Position numbers and translations under genes: made by a program. Source: Aporrectodea caliginosa (lineage: Eukaryota; Annelida; Clitellata; Crassiclitellata; Lumbricidae). From it: a stretch of 64,000 nucleotides of DNA. This document shows positions 11,025 through 20,763 of the stretch, piece after piece. Positions within the stretch are counted from its first letter, which is position 1, and each line of letters begins with the position of its first letter. The notes under the pieces were generated by a model that did no database searches, was not told where the DNA came from, and was given only the letters and a program-made list of their open reading frames with translations. The stretch lies in assembly GCA_020284085.1 (NCBI GenBank), contig JACEVL010000021.1, positions 594,501-658,500 of the forward strand. Direction: 5' to 3'.

Positions 11025-12082
11025 TAGGGTGGTCGCATCTCTAATGGAAAATTTTCAACTTCAGTTGTTTAATTTCGCCAACCCGGCATTGCGTGCCAAT
11101 TGGTTTAAAAGTAATGTAGCCCAAAAATTATCCGGATCGAACAATATCTAAGACTCGCACAACGTCTTTGAAATTTTGATTTTTACAAATAATTTTCGTC
11201 ATTTCGAGTAAATGTATTTGATTCGCATTTTTGGACCTATGTGTAGATTTAAACAGAAAGGCTGGATGATTTAACTTAAGCACAACTTAAAAATAATTTC
11301 TACAGTGTTTATGCTCTCGTTGATTGTTTATTATTTATTTTCATTGGCATTTTAGTGGTATTTGATCCGTGAGTTCCTGAGACCGATAACCACAAATCAA
11401 TTCGAACAAGCATATACAAAAGGGTGCAGTGGAAATAAAGTAAAAATTAGAAATTCGAAAAGTAATAGCAACCAAAAGTTGCCCAATGGCATGGCTCAAA
11501 AACTGTTAAAATTTAAAAAAAAAATAGTAATGTCTTCCGCCCCCACCAGAGGGCCAAAGTTACGAGACAAAGCGTTTTTCTAGAAAATTGTAGGTTTTCT
11601 TGTAAAATATTCTTATTGAAAACTAATTAACAGCCATTCAGAATACCGCTAGAAAGAGCTCTTAAAACTGAATAAAATGATGTGTTATTTTCAGAATTTC
11701 CCCATATTTGTAGAAGTTATTAACTTTTTACCATTTCCTCAATAATAATAAAAACTCTAATAAATAATTTTTATCACTAATCAGTGTAATCACAAGTAAC
11801 CAGGCATGCAATAAATGTCATTGTGTTATAATCTAGACCTACTACAGGCAGTTGAATTTATTCCTGGTTTAAATGTTCACTTTTCATGGTTGATTACAAC
11901 TATTATGCTTACTTTTCAAGTGTTCCTATATTTGATAAGGGGTAAAACTTTGATGGTGTTGTGCGAGTCCTAAATATTAATATTTTTCATACAACTTTTG
12001 TGTGATGTTTCTGGATGAAATGGAACCGAATGGCACCTTGGCGAACAATAGATTCACACTTTTATTTCTAAGGACCACCCTA
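11025..12082. mobile_element. 1.06-kb non-autonomous element, TIR TAGGGTGGTC, 8-bp TSD
   Basis: The ends TAGGGTGGTC and GACCACCCTA are inverted and flanked by ATATGGAC on both sides (11017-11024, 12083-12090). The same first nine bases and TSD length occur in the larger element at 27354-30724. The interior is AT-rich with no recognisable gene. One caution: ATATGGAC is also a word of the surrounding transposon end. Confidence 0.65.
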
Positions 12083-12311
12083 ATATGGACACTTTATAAA
12101 ATATTTATGTTCTCAACCAATAGCATTTTAGAATATCACAAAATGCAGTTGTCCTATTGAAAGATATAGCAGTTCTGCTTCACATCATGCAATAATATCT
12201 TTTTTACATGTGTATGGACTGCTCAAATGATGAAAAATTCTTAAGGTGTCCATATTTCCCCGGACCACCCTACTTGTATCACATTGTTACAAGCATTATG
12301 AACAGGAACCC

Positions 12312-12315
<4 letters not shown>

Positions 12316-12359
<44 letters not shown>
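12316..12359. repeat. (AAT)n microsatellite
   Basis: About fourteen uninterrupted AAT units. Confidence 0.95.
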
Positions 12360-12360
<1 letters not shown>

Positions 12361-12504
12361 GGATGCAACGGACGAACCACTGGAGACATCGTACTTGTTC
12401 CAGCGCATCTCAGTAGCTCTGCAACGGTGGAATGCCATCTGCCTCTCCGGAACATTGCCAACGTTCTCTTAGATCTGCTGAGATGACTTTTCAGATAATA
12501 TTAT

Positions 12505-12775
12505 TATAATGAAAGACGAACGAACATAATAATAATAATAATAATAATAATGATAATCTTTTCTTTATTGAAGCGCCTGACAAACGCACTGCGCCGTACA
12601 TTTACATGTTATGCAATTGAAATCTTAACTACTAACAGAATAGACAGCCTGCAATACACGGCGCTAATAGCAGCCTACAAAGCATGTCCACCCTACGGGA
12701 CTCGAACTCGGTACCTCTTGCTCTCTATGCCAGTGTGTTATCCAATGCGCTATCGCCCCCTCCCCCCGTTAGCCT
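12505..12775 (-). mobile_element. tRNA-derived SINE, copy 2
   Basis: The minus strand reads a tRNA-like head with A-box TAGCGCATTGG and B-box GAGTTCGAGTCCC, the same body as copies 1 and 3, then a (TTA)n tail at 12530-12550. Confidence 0.82.
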
Positions 12776-12835
12776 CATTAAGATAAATGAAAGCCATCTC
12801 CTTCCCTCTTCACTAATAGGTCGAGTGGTCCTTAT

Positions 12836-13262
12836 CAGAGCTTCTCATTTGAAAATGCAAAGCGATTTGAAAATCGATCGCGCTGGATTGAGAAGGTGAT
12901 CGATGCGCGATCGACCTCGGGACCTTTTTGTGTACAGCTTATTTTGTGTATCTTATTCGTATAGCTGCATGTTATGGTTGTCCATTAACTGCTACAGTAC
13001 ACGCAACACTTATTAACCGTCGATTTGCTTCCTCTGCTTAATTGTCGATACAATGTTGTATCAATCCCAGCCTGAAGTTTCACAAGACTTAGTAATGCAA
13101 TTATTAGATAAATAAAATAATGGTCTGGCTCCAGGTTCCTCCAGGTTTCTCTTGGAGTCTAACTCATCCAGCGCGATCGACTTACCGATCGACCAGACCT
13201 TTGCTAGGCGATCGACCAAGAAGATCGATCGATCGATCGATCGCCTCAAATGAGAAGCTCTG
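12836..13262. mobile_element. Short hAT-like MITE with GATC-rich interior
   Basis: CAGAGCTTCTCATTTGA (12836-12852) and its exact complement TCAAATGAGAAGCTCTG (13246-13262) are 17-bp inverted ends with a hAT-type CAGAG start. TCCTTAT lies just left and again 3 bp beyond the right end, an imperfect TSD. The interior is rich in CGATCGA words near both arms. Confidence 0.6.
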
Positions 13263-13574
13263 GAATCCTTATACCCGGAACTCATGCAACTTCGCACCTT
13301 TAGATCAAAACAAGTCAGTACGGTTAAGTGATCCGAAATATCAGAAGTGATAATCTTAGTGACACTGTTAGGCCAAGCATTAGTAAAAAAATATTGTCAA
13401 AACTGAATGGTCCGTTATTCTGGTAGGATTTAGTAACTGTTATAGTTGGAAGGAATTATGGGTGGCTATAATTATATACTATCAAACAAGTGCAAGTTCC
13501 ATGATGCTCCTCTACACCGAACAAGTCAATATTAAAGTCACCCATTATAATTACATGTTTGTATTTAGTTGTAA

Positions 13575-13930
13575 TTATTCATTCATTCATTACGAGAATT
13601 TATATAGCGCCTCTTCAAGAGACCTACTCAGAGCTAAACAAAAGTGTGATTTGAGGGACTTATAAAAAGCAGGCGAGTTTAACCGAGGTATCAATCGCAA
13701 GTCTAGTGGGAAGCCATTTCATACGGAGGGACCCACAATCGAAAAGGCTCGACGCTGTCTAATAGAAGAGTGAGCTCGAGGGACCAAAAGCCCCCCCCCC
13801 TTGCCGAAGAGCGAAGAGTTCGATGGGTTGCGAGGTCAGACAGGTCGCCAAAGTTCAGACAAGTTCGAGGGCAACCAAGAATGCAGGAGATGCGCCAAAA
13901 ACAAGGACCCACTGAATAACATCACGCATT
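13575..13930 (-). mobile_element. CR1-like LINE 3' end
   Basis: The minus strand carries a degenerate C-terminal peptide (CGSLRMKWLPTRLAIDTSVK) followed by the AGAGGCGCTATATAAATT 3' end and a (GAATGAAT)n tail. The same tail motif ends several other LINE/SINE copies in the window. Confidence 0.65.
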
Positions 13931-14010
13931 TAGGCATATACAGGATGATATTTAGGATAGAAACTGGCCAAGCTTAAGGAGAAACTCCTCCGGTTAGAAC
14001 CTGGTGGTTT

Positions 14011-14050
14011 GTTAAACAATGTTTGTTAAACAATGTTTGTTAAACACATG
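14011..14050. repeat. Three tandem 14-bp units in the PGRP 3' region
   Basis: TTTGTTAAACAATG is repeated about three times directly 3' of the PGRP stop codon (on the gene strand). Confidence 0.8.
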
Positions 14051-14130
14051 CTTCTAAGTAATGTCTCTAATGTTGAACGTCTTCGGATAAAATGACTCGT
14101 TCTGAATCTTCTTTAGCATCTGCAAACATC

Positions 14131-14268
14131 TCAGCATGTCCCGTCCAGGGGCCCACCATAGTTTGGCGAAAACGGGAGGATGTTGTAGAATGCATCTCCA
14201 GGACAGTTAGTGTTGTTACGACATCCGTGTCTGTGGCCGTGCAGTGTATAGATGGCAGCTATCTTGTC
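14131..14268 (-). CDS. Peptidoglycan recognition protein, last coding exon
   Basis: This exon ends the PGRP/amidase-2 domain. After an acceptor AG at 14269-14270 it encodes 45 residues: DKIAAIYTLHGHRHGCRNNT, then NCPGDAFYNILPFSPNYGGP, then LDGTC and TGA. GHR supplies the second zinc-ligand His and the Cys of NCPGD is the third zinc ligand of amidase-type PGRPs. PGRPs that only bind usually lack this Cys. The exon begins in phase 0, matching the phase-0 donor of the exon at 18171-18376. Too short to stand out as an ORF, it was found by motif. Product: recognition, possibly hydrolysis, of bacterial peptidoglycan outside the cell, if secreted. Confidence 0.88.
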   Translation of the reverse strand, partial: DKIAAIYTLHGHRHGCRNNTNCPGDAFYNILPFSPNYGGPLDGTC

Positions 14269-14701
14269 CTGAATTACAATATTCAGTCATAAAACACGAC
14301 CTGTACAATATGCGATTCTTATAGCCTTACCTAGTATATAAGAACTGCTGAATGCCCTCCTAGTCATTGCTATTCAAATCGGCTTACTACACAGAGTTTC
14401 ACAAACCTTAATCGTTATGTGGTTCTATAGATAATTTACATGTGGCCAAAATAATCATCCGACCAAAAGACTACGGTCAATAAGCTCCTGGAAATGACTT
14501 CCACTTTTTAAAACCCCTAGGCAATAAACTCATGCACACCAACTACTAAGAAAACAACACATCAGTTAACAATATCCTGGTCAGTAACAACCCAGGTTTA
14601 ACATGGATGCAAATGTAGAAAGTATTTATCAATTCGTCATGTATTGTGAAGAATTTAATGCGAAATTGAAATAAAATACAAGTGAGCCAATGGGAATAGT
14701 A

Positions 14702-17095
14702 GGGGAGTGGGGCAAAACGCCCCCTTTAAGGGAAATTGTGTCCAGAGAGCAAAACATAATGACATTTGAAAAACATTTATGATCATCAACAACACCTGCA
14801 CTAATGCTACAATATCACTAAATTTAAAAACTTAAATAGATTCAAATTTCGGCACAGAATTGTCTTAAAATTTTTTATTCAACATGGGCATTTTGCCCCA
14901 TACATGGGGCAAAATGCCCACACCCTGGGCATTTTACCCCACAGATAATATATACTAGATCTTTTTCTTCTTCTTTTGGTTTTCTGCCTTGCTATAAGGC
15001 AGGTTCGTACGTGCAATGTCGCCATTCATCACGTTGTCTGGCTCTCTCTTTCAGCTTGCTGTAATCCTCCTCCATCATCCAGTCCAACAACATCGTTCTC
15101 GGTCTTCCTCTGGTCTTCTTCCCTCCATTCTTCCCTCAATTATAATTCTTAGGAGGGAGTCTCCCCTCAAGATGTGGCCCAACCATTTTCTCTGTCGGCT
15201 TCTGATTATCCCTATCAGGGATCTTTATCGTCCACCATTTGTAGTATGTCTTCATTTGTCCTCCGTTCCATCCAGCTGATTTTCTCCATCCTTCGCCATA
15301 TCCACATCTCGAAGGCCTCCAGTCTTCTGATGTCTTCCTTCCTCAGGGTCCATGTCTCTGATCCGTATAACACCATACTCCATATCATAGACTTGATCAT
15401 TCTTTTCTTCAGCTTCTTATTGAACTTTCCTCTCATAAATTCCTTTCTTTTTTATAAAGCATCTTTTCCCATAGCTATTCTTCTCTTTATTTCTACATGA
15501 CACTTTGCGCCATTTGTGATCATACTTCCTAGGTAACAGAAGTTTCCGACTTGTTCCAGTTCATTACCATCTATAGTGATCTTTACTGTTGTTTCCTTTC
15601 CTTTGCTTATCTGTGTCTTTGTGGTGTTTATTTTCATATCATACTCCTTCGAGATCTTATTTAGCCGATCCATCATCCTTTTGTAGCCCATTCTGGCTAC
15701 CTGCCAACATTGCCTTGTCATCTGCAAATCCTAGTGCTTTCGTCAATCTTCCTGCTACCTTTATGCCCTCCTTCACCTCCTCCATCGCCTCTCGTACTAA
15801 TTTCTCAATGTAGATGTTAAAGAGTATTGGTGATAGCGGGCACCACTGTAGTCCTATCACTCCTAGTTCTGAAAGTTTTCCTTCTAATTTATTCTATATA
15901 CTTTCTGTCCCATGTATAGGTTTCCTATGAGTCTTCTGTCTTTCCAGTCCACCCCTATTTTGCTCAGTGCATGCATTAATTTCTTCCAATCGGCTCTATC
16001 AAAAGCCTTTTCATAATCCACAAAGCATACGTATACAATGCTCCAATTGCATTTCTTGTGCCCTTCCCTTTCTGAAATCGCACTGGTCCTCTCCTAAACA
16101 GTCACTTGTTTCTACCCTGGACTGCATTCTCTTTGTGACCAAGCTGGCAACTAAACCTTTTAGATGTCTAGTAAGAGTTTTACTTAAAACTTTATAAATT
16201 TGTTCTGCTTTTCTCTTACTAATTTCGCCCGATCTGACTTTTGTCAGAGCAATTTCCAAAGTTTCAAAACCATATTCTCCTCTCTTTGTTTTTCTCTAAT
16301 AGTTTCGTACCATTTTCTGTAACGAAACACTTTAAGTGCAAAACATATTATAAAATGTTTGCAAACAGCAGATAACACAAATATTTAAATTGGGGTAAAA
16401 CTGGTAGGCATCTTTGGTGTAGACGCGAAGTCAATCAGATGAGGTAAGACGCCCAGTCACATGAGGTAAGACGCCCAGTGAGGCAATACGCCCATGAGCA
16501 TCTGACCCCACAACAAGAGTAGTTACATTCCAGACGATACACCAAACACGACTACTTCAATGGAAGGGGGTCGGAAATTTGTGACGACTGTAACATGGGG
16601 GTGGGTGTGTGAAGGTGTGACGTCACACCAGGTCTGTTGGTTTTAGGGTCAGAGCTTTGTGACGTCATTTTCAAGGGGTGTGTTACTTTTGTGACGAAGT
16701 GTGACGACGGGGAGGGGTTCAAAATCGGCCAAAATTGCGTGACGTCATTTATGGACGGCCCCAAACACGACTACTTCAATGGCGGTTTCAATTGCACTGT
16801 AACATTTCTAAATGTGTGTGAATCCAAGTAAACATACATCTTTGGGCAACTGTAAAACCGTATAATTTACACACACAAAATTAAAACAGGAAATGCTTAC
16901 ATCAGCTTTCGCAAAATTAGGTTTTTGTTGAAAACGAGTGATCTTTTCATAGGAAACACGAAAGTACAATGTCTTTCAACCGGAAATGCAAGTAACAAAA
17001 CGGTTCCAAGTAAAATTTTGATTAAGTTTATTAGGTGACTGAAATAATGCTCATGGGCATCTTACCTCTCATGGGCGCTTTGCCCCACCCTCCCC
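14702..17095. mobile_element. Pogo/mariner-type non-autonomous element with TA target duplication
   Basis: The left end GGGGAGTGGGGCAAAACGCC and right end GGCGCTTTGCCCCACCCTCCCC are inverted and flanked by TA on both sides (14700-14701, 17096-17097). Subterminal zones repeat GGGGCAAAATGCCC-like palindromes (14740-14945) and GAGGTAAGACGCCCA-like words (16440-16490, 17050-17075). No transposase was found; the middle is occupied by an RTE-like LINE fragment. It lies within the PGRP intron between the last two coding exons. Confidence 0.75.
14960..16330 (-). pseudogene. 5'-truncated non-LTR reverse transcriptase, copy 1 (dead)
   Basis: Minus-strand reading gives scattered in-order blocks: RVETSDCLGEDQCDFRKGRA, then LSPILFNIYIEKLVREAM, then GFADDKAMLAGSQ, then EQVGNFCYLGSMITNGAK, then MVLYGSETWTLRKEDIRR, then RRTNEDILQMVDD. 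These match the intact reading frame at 20764-22664, the same LINE family. Multiple frameshifts separate the blocks and the catalytic motif is FADD. The 3' end lies near 14966. It is inserted inside the pogo-like element. Confidence 0.88.
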
Positions 17096-17394
17096 TATAC
17101 AATTTCGAGAAGATAACTGAGTAAATCACGGTCGCTGTATTCAAGAACGATTAGGAGGATTCTGAAATTGTCGTCAGCATGTCCTTTCCTTGTTGACCAA
17201 GTAGAGTTTATTGTCCCGAAGAAACAGAGAGGCAGCCTATCATGGTGGATAGGCAATAATTTGAAAGAGGTATAGGCTTTACATTGTAAAAGAAACTATA
17301 TAAACAGATGAGTAGAACGAACAGATACAGGTAGAGAATTCCTAAATCTGGTCCAAAAACAGGATAAGTTGGTTAACCAAGAATAGTTCTAGTC

Positions 17395-17500
17395 TTAGGC
17401 ATGGCCCTCTCTGTCTGTCTCTCTGTCTCTGTCTCTCTATATCTCTGTCTGTGTGTGTCTCACTCTCTGTCTCTCTCTCTGTCACTCTCTGTCTCTCCCC
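17395..17500. repeat. CT/GTCT-rich microsatellite
   Basis: Irregular CTCTCTGT repeats; low complexity. Confidence 0.9.
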
Positions 17501-17945
17501 TTCAGGCTTGAATTAATCCCTTTCAGCAGAGTGGTCAGCCACACGGGTCATTCCCCTCCACTTGTTTCTGTAACCAGTATCTTCTTTCTTCAAACTGAGA
17601 AACCTCAGGTCTTATTGTATCATGTCTCCCATCTCTGCGGCATCTGGTGAACTCTGCTCTCATTATTCTTTTCAAACGGCTTTCATCCTCTCTCTCATCA
17701 CATGATGGTACACACTCATCCTGGCCTCTCGTACTTTCTCAGTAATACATGCCACCCCAGCAGCGTCTTTCTGACGATTTCGTTCCTTTTCTTATCCTTC
17801 ACCGAGACTCCAATTATGCACCACGTCAGCATTCTCATTTCCACTCTCTTCAGTAACCGTTCTTCATTCCCGTCAATGTCCAGGCCTCTGCTCCAGACAT
17901 AATCACAGGTCTTATGATTGTTTTGTATTCAATGTCATTACCTTA
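17500..17945 (-). mobile_element. RTE-like LINE C-terminal fragment
   Basis: The minus strand reads YKTIIRPVIMSGAEAWTLTG, then RVEMRMLTWCIIGVSVKDKK, then RNEIVRKTLLGWHVLL with frameshifts. This is the segment after the reverse transcriptase of RTE-type LINEs (usual form: RPVLLYGAECW...LLRWM...GVSLKDRIRNE). A different subfamily from the copy at 14960-16330. Confidence 0.75.
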
Positions 17946-18170
17946 GGCATGGCCAGAGAAAGACAATCAGATGATCTGGCTGAATAATGATAAGTCTGAT
18001 GACTAAGGACTGGTTTGACCACTATAGCTAGTTCAATATGAACTCCGATCTGAAGCAACAGACTCGAACCGTTCATCGTCGAATTTTGGAACCAGGAAGC
18101 TACCTAGCAGATCCCCGATTTCGCACTCTCCAGATTAGACTGCACTAGAGATACTACTTAATATGTTTAC

Positions 18171-18376
18171 CTTGCAGATTCCGCATTGGATTAGTGTCTT
18201 AACGGCCTCAAGAGCCTTTTCGTTGGGCACTTTCGTCGTGAAGGTTCCTATGACCGCTATACCGAGTGCGGACGGGTTCCACTTTCCAGAGTCTTGTCCC
18301 TGCGCATCCCATCCTCGCCCTTCGTAGACAAGTCCGTCCTCGCCCACCAGAAAGTTGAAGTCGATGTCGTCCCAAG
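18171..18376 (-). CDS. Peptidoglycan recognition protein, middle coding exon
   Basis: Acceptor AG at 18377-18378 (CTTCAATAG before the exon) and donor CAAG|GTAAAC at 18170. After completing an Ala codon with the previous exon it encodes 68 residues, beginning WDDIDFNFLVGEDG and continuing VYEGRGWDAQGQ, SGKWNPSALGIAVIGTFTTK and EKALEAVKTLIQCGICK. VYEGRGW and the GI-x-V-IGTF block are PGRP hallmarks. The position usually occupied by the catalytic Tyr in DIGYNF is Phe here (DIDFNF). That Tyr corresponds to Tyr46 of T7 lysozyme. The exon lies 47 bp from a long GAA/TTC repeat in the upstream intron. Confidence 0.92.
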
Positions 18377-18422
18377 CTATTGAAGCAAATTAGCCGAGCG
18401 GTATACGGGCCTGAAGGCATAG

Positions 18423-19700
18423 TTGTTATCTATGGACATTATTATTACTGTTCATCACTATCATTATCATCATCCTCATCATCATTACTACGTCATAATT
18501 ATCATCATCAGCATCATCATCATGACCAACATGTTCTTGATTTCATTTTTTGTGTGCTTGTTTCCTTGTTTACCTAGTGTTCTGCTGCTGCTGCTGCTGC
18601 TACTACTACTGCTACTTCTCCTTATCCTTCTCCTTCTCCTTCTCCTCCTCCTCCTCCCCCTCCTCCTTCCTTCCTTCCTCCTTCCTTCTTCTTCTTCTTC
18701 TTCTTCTTCTTCTTCTTCTTCTTCTTCTTCTTCTTCTTTGCATTCTTCTTCTCTTCTTCTTTGCATTCTTCTTCTTTTTCTTCTTCTTCTTCTTCTTCTT
18801 CTTCTTCTTCTTCTTCTTCTTCTTCTTTCTTCTTCTTCTTCTTCTTCTTCTTCTTTTTCTTTCTTTTCTTCTTCTTCTTCTTCTTCTTCTTTTCTTCTTC
18901 TTCTTCTTCTTCTTCTTCTTCTTCTTCTTCTTTCTTCTTCTTCTTCTTTTCTTTCTTCTTCTTCTTCTTCTTTTCTTCTTCTTCTTCTTCTTCTTCTTCT
19001 TCTTCTTCTTTCTTCTTTTCTTCTTCTTCTTCTTCTTCTTTCTTCTTCTTCTTCATTCTTCTTCTTCTTCTTCTTCTTCTTCTTCTTCTTCTTTTGCATT
19101 CTTCTTCTTTGCATTCTTCTTCTTCTTCTTTGCATTCTTCTTCTTTGCATTCTTTCTTCTTCTTTTGCATTCTTCTTTCTTCTTCTTCTTTGCATTCTTC
19201 TTCTTCTTCTTTGCATTCTTCTTCTTCTTTGCATTCTTCTTCTTCTTCTTCTTCTTCTTCTTCTTTGCATTCTTCTTCTTCTTCTTGCATTCTTCTTTGC
19301 ATTCTTCTTCTTCTTCTTCTTCTTCTTTCTTTTCTTTCTTCTTCTTCTTTTGCTTCTTTCTTCTTTCTTCTTCTTCTTCTTTCTTTTGCATTCTTCTTTC
19401 TTCTTTCTTTGCATTCTTCTTTCTTTGCATTCTCTTCTTTTTGCATTCTTCTTCTTCTTCTTTGCATTCTTATTCTTCTTCTTTACATTTTTCTTTGCAT
19501 TCTTCTTCTTCTTCTTTGCATTCTTCTTCTTCTTCTTTGCATTCTTCTTCTTCTTCTTCTTCTTCTTCTTCTTCTTTGCATTCTTCTTCTTCTTCTTCTT
19601 CTTTGCATTCTTCTTCTTTGCATTCTTCTTCTTCTTCTTTGCATTCTTCTTTCTTCTTCTTCTTTGCATTCTTCTTCTTCTTCTTCTTGATATAGAAATG
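18423..19700. repeat. 1.0-kb TTC/GAA microsatellite (with CAT- and CTG-type preamble)
   Basis: The start (18430-18540) has ATC/CAT-type repeats, then CTG/CTA triplets and CTCCTT. From 18686 to 19688 it is almost pure (TTC)n, interrupted from about 18735 onward by TTTGCATTC cassettes spaced by short TTC runs. On the transcribed strand of the PGRP gene this is (GAA)n with GAATGCAAA interruptions. All long reading frames across it (poly-Ser/Phe/Leu or poly-Lys/Arg/Glu) are artefacts. Confidence 0.97.
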
Positions 19701-20500
19701 TTTATGTTTTATAAATTTTAAATATTAAATGTTTCTCTTCTTTTTGATATGTATGATAATTGTATATGTATGAATTCTCATATACATGGAGATATGTACA
19801 CTATATTGTACATGTGGTGTACATGTTTTGTAGATGTATTTATTAGTTTAGGAATAGTTAAGTGTAACTATAACGCTAAATCCGATTTACAGTTTATTTA
19901 CAGTTTGCCTCAACAGAACATGTACTCTTAATTATCACCAGGTGGCCATGACCAGCGAGACCGTCGGTCATATTGGGTCTTGTGTGTTACCTTAATATTG
20001 TCTGTCCCAATATGCTGGAATTGCTGTTACTCCGTTGGTTACCGAATAAATAAATAAATTAAATAAAATCAATAAAAAAATAGTAACTATTAGTTTTAGC
20101 TATTTTCACACAAGCTGCTGAAAATGTGTATGGAAAACCTGCAGGTTTGAAAAATAATAAGGAATTAGGTAATTTGGTAACTGTGAGCGTAGGCTATTTC
20201 AAACGAGCTGTGATGGTCGTGGCTTCTCAGCAGCTCTGGTAATATATTATGTGGGCGCAAACGCCATAGAAATATCGTTGTTAGAACTTTTGAAATGGAC
20301 CCATTGTCTTGGCATTAAAGGTTTCATAAATCTGACTATTTATCAGTTTTGGCTTCATTCTCGCACATGTAAAAATGCTTCTTGCTTGTAAGTTGCAAAC
20401 TTCATAACCGTAAACTTCAAATGTTAGAAAAAGCTCAACAAGATAAAACGATCAACGTGGTCGGAGACATGCGCAGAACTTATCAATGACAAACAGATTT
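19700..20500. other. PGRP intron sequence, nothing recognised
   Basis: AT-rich with a short AAATAAAT run near 20046-20080. No coding or repeat family seen. Confidence 0.6.
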
Positions 20501-20508
20501 TGATCTAC

Positions 20509-20703
20509 CTTTTCTCGTTTGGTGATTGGTCTGTATTTTCCTCACTATATTTGAACAGCTCTCTTGCGTTGTGCACGAAACGGTCGCCGTATCGTGAATG
20601 ATGACCTTTGGGATAGGATGTTGAATGACATAGATGGCTTTCGGTGCACTGGCATTCCATTCTGTTCTGCCTACTATGGTTGGACAATTCCCTAAATTTA
20701 GAA
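20509..20703 (-). CDS. Peptidoglycan recognition protein, first domain exon
   Basis: Acceptor TTTCTGTAATGGCAG ends at 20704 and the donor AAAAG|GTAGAT is at 20508. After completing a Val codon it encodes 64 residues: LNLGNCPTIVGRTEWNASAP, then KAIYVIQHPIPKVIIHDTAT, then VSCTTQESCSNIVRKIQ and NHQTRK. CPTIVGRTEW is the conserved start of the domain, HDTA carries the first zinc-ligand His, and CTTQESC is the usual disulphide pair. Phases on both sides match the neighbouring exons (1 and 1). An alternative acceptor 12 bp further in (TTTAG) keeps the same frame. Confidence 0.92.
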
Positions 20704-20763
20704 CTGCCATTACAGAAACTATGTCGAAGAAACCGGCTTTTCGCACGCTATCACTCAATTTCA

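Larger units (their letters stand above)
8525..12275 (+). mobile_element. Jerky/pogo-like DNA transposon remnant (composite, boundaries approximate)
   Basis: GGGGCTATATGGCC and related words (GTCCATATAACCC, TGTCCACATTGCCCC) at 8535-8615 mirror GGGGTAAAATGGAC, TATTGCCCC and GGGGTTATATGGAC at 10973-11024 and GTCCATATTTCCCC at about 12248, as expected for subterminal inverted repeats. Inside are the N-terminal and C-terminal parts of a Jerky/pogo-type transposase (8723-9350 and 10295-10684). The catalytic centre is missing and two MITE copies sit in the gap. Another element (11025-12082) is inserted near the right end. Confidence 0.6.

Noticed and set aside
12208..12486. 92-codon ORF with poly-Asn
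   Set aside because: Translation of the (AAT)n microsatellite; flanks not conserved.
15016..15813. Plus-strand ORFs with hydrophobic Ser/Leu-rich products
   Set aside because: Antisense shadows of the decayed LINE on the minus strand.
18423..19721. Several overlapping ORFs of 125-432 codons on both strands
   Set aside because: All are read-through of the TTC/GAA microsatellite; composition is only Ser/Phe/Leu/Cys or Lys/Arg/Glu. No domain.
20634..20763. N-terminal extension of the LINE ORF
   Set aside because: This stretch is antisense to the PGRP exon and its splice region; the LINE homology begins only at about 20764.
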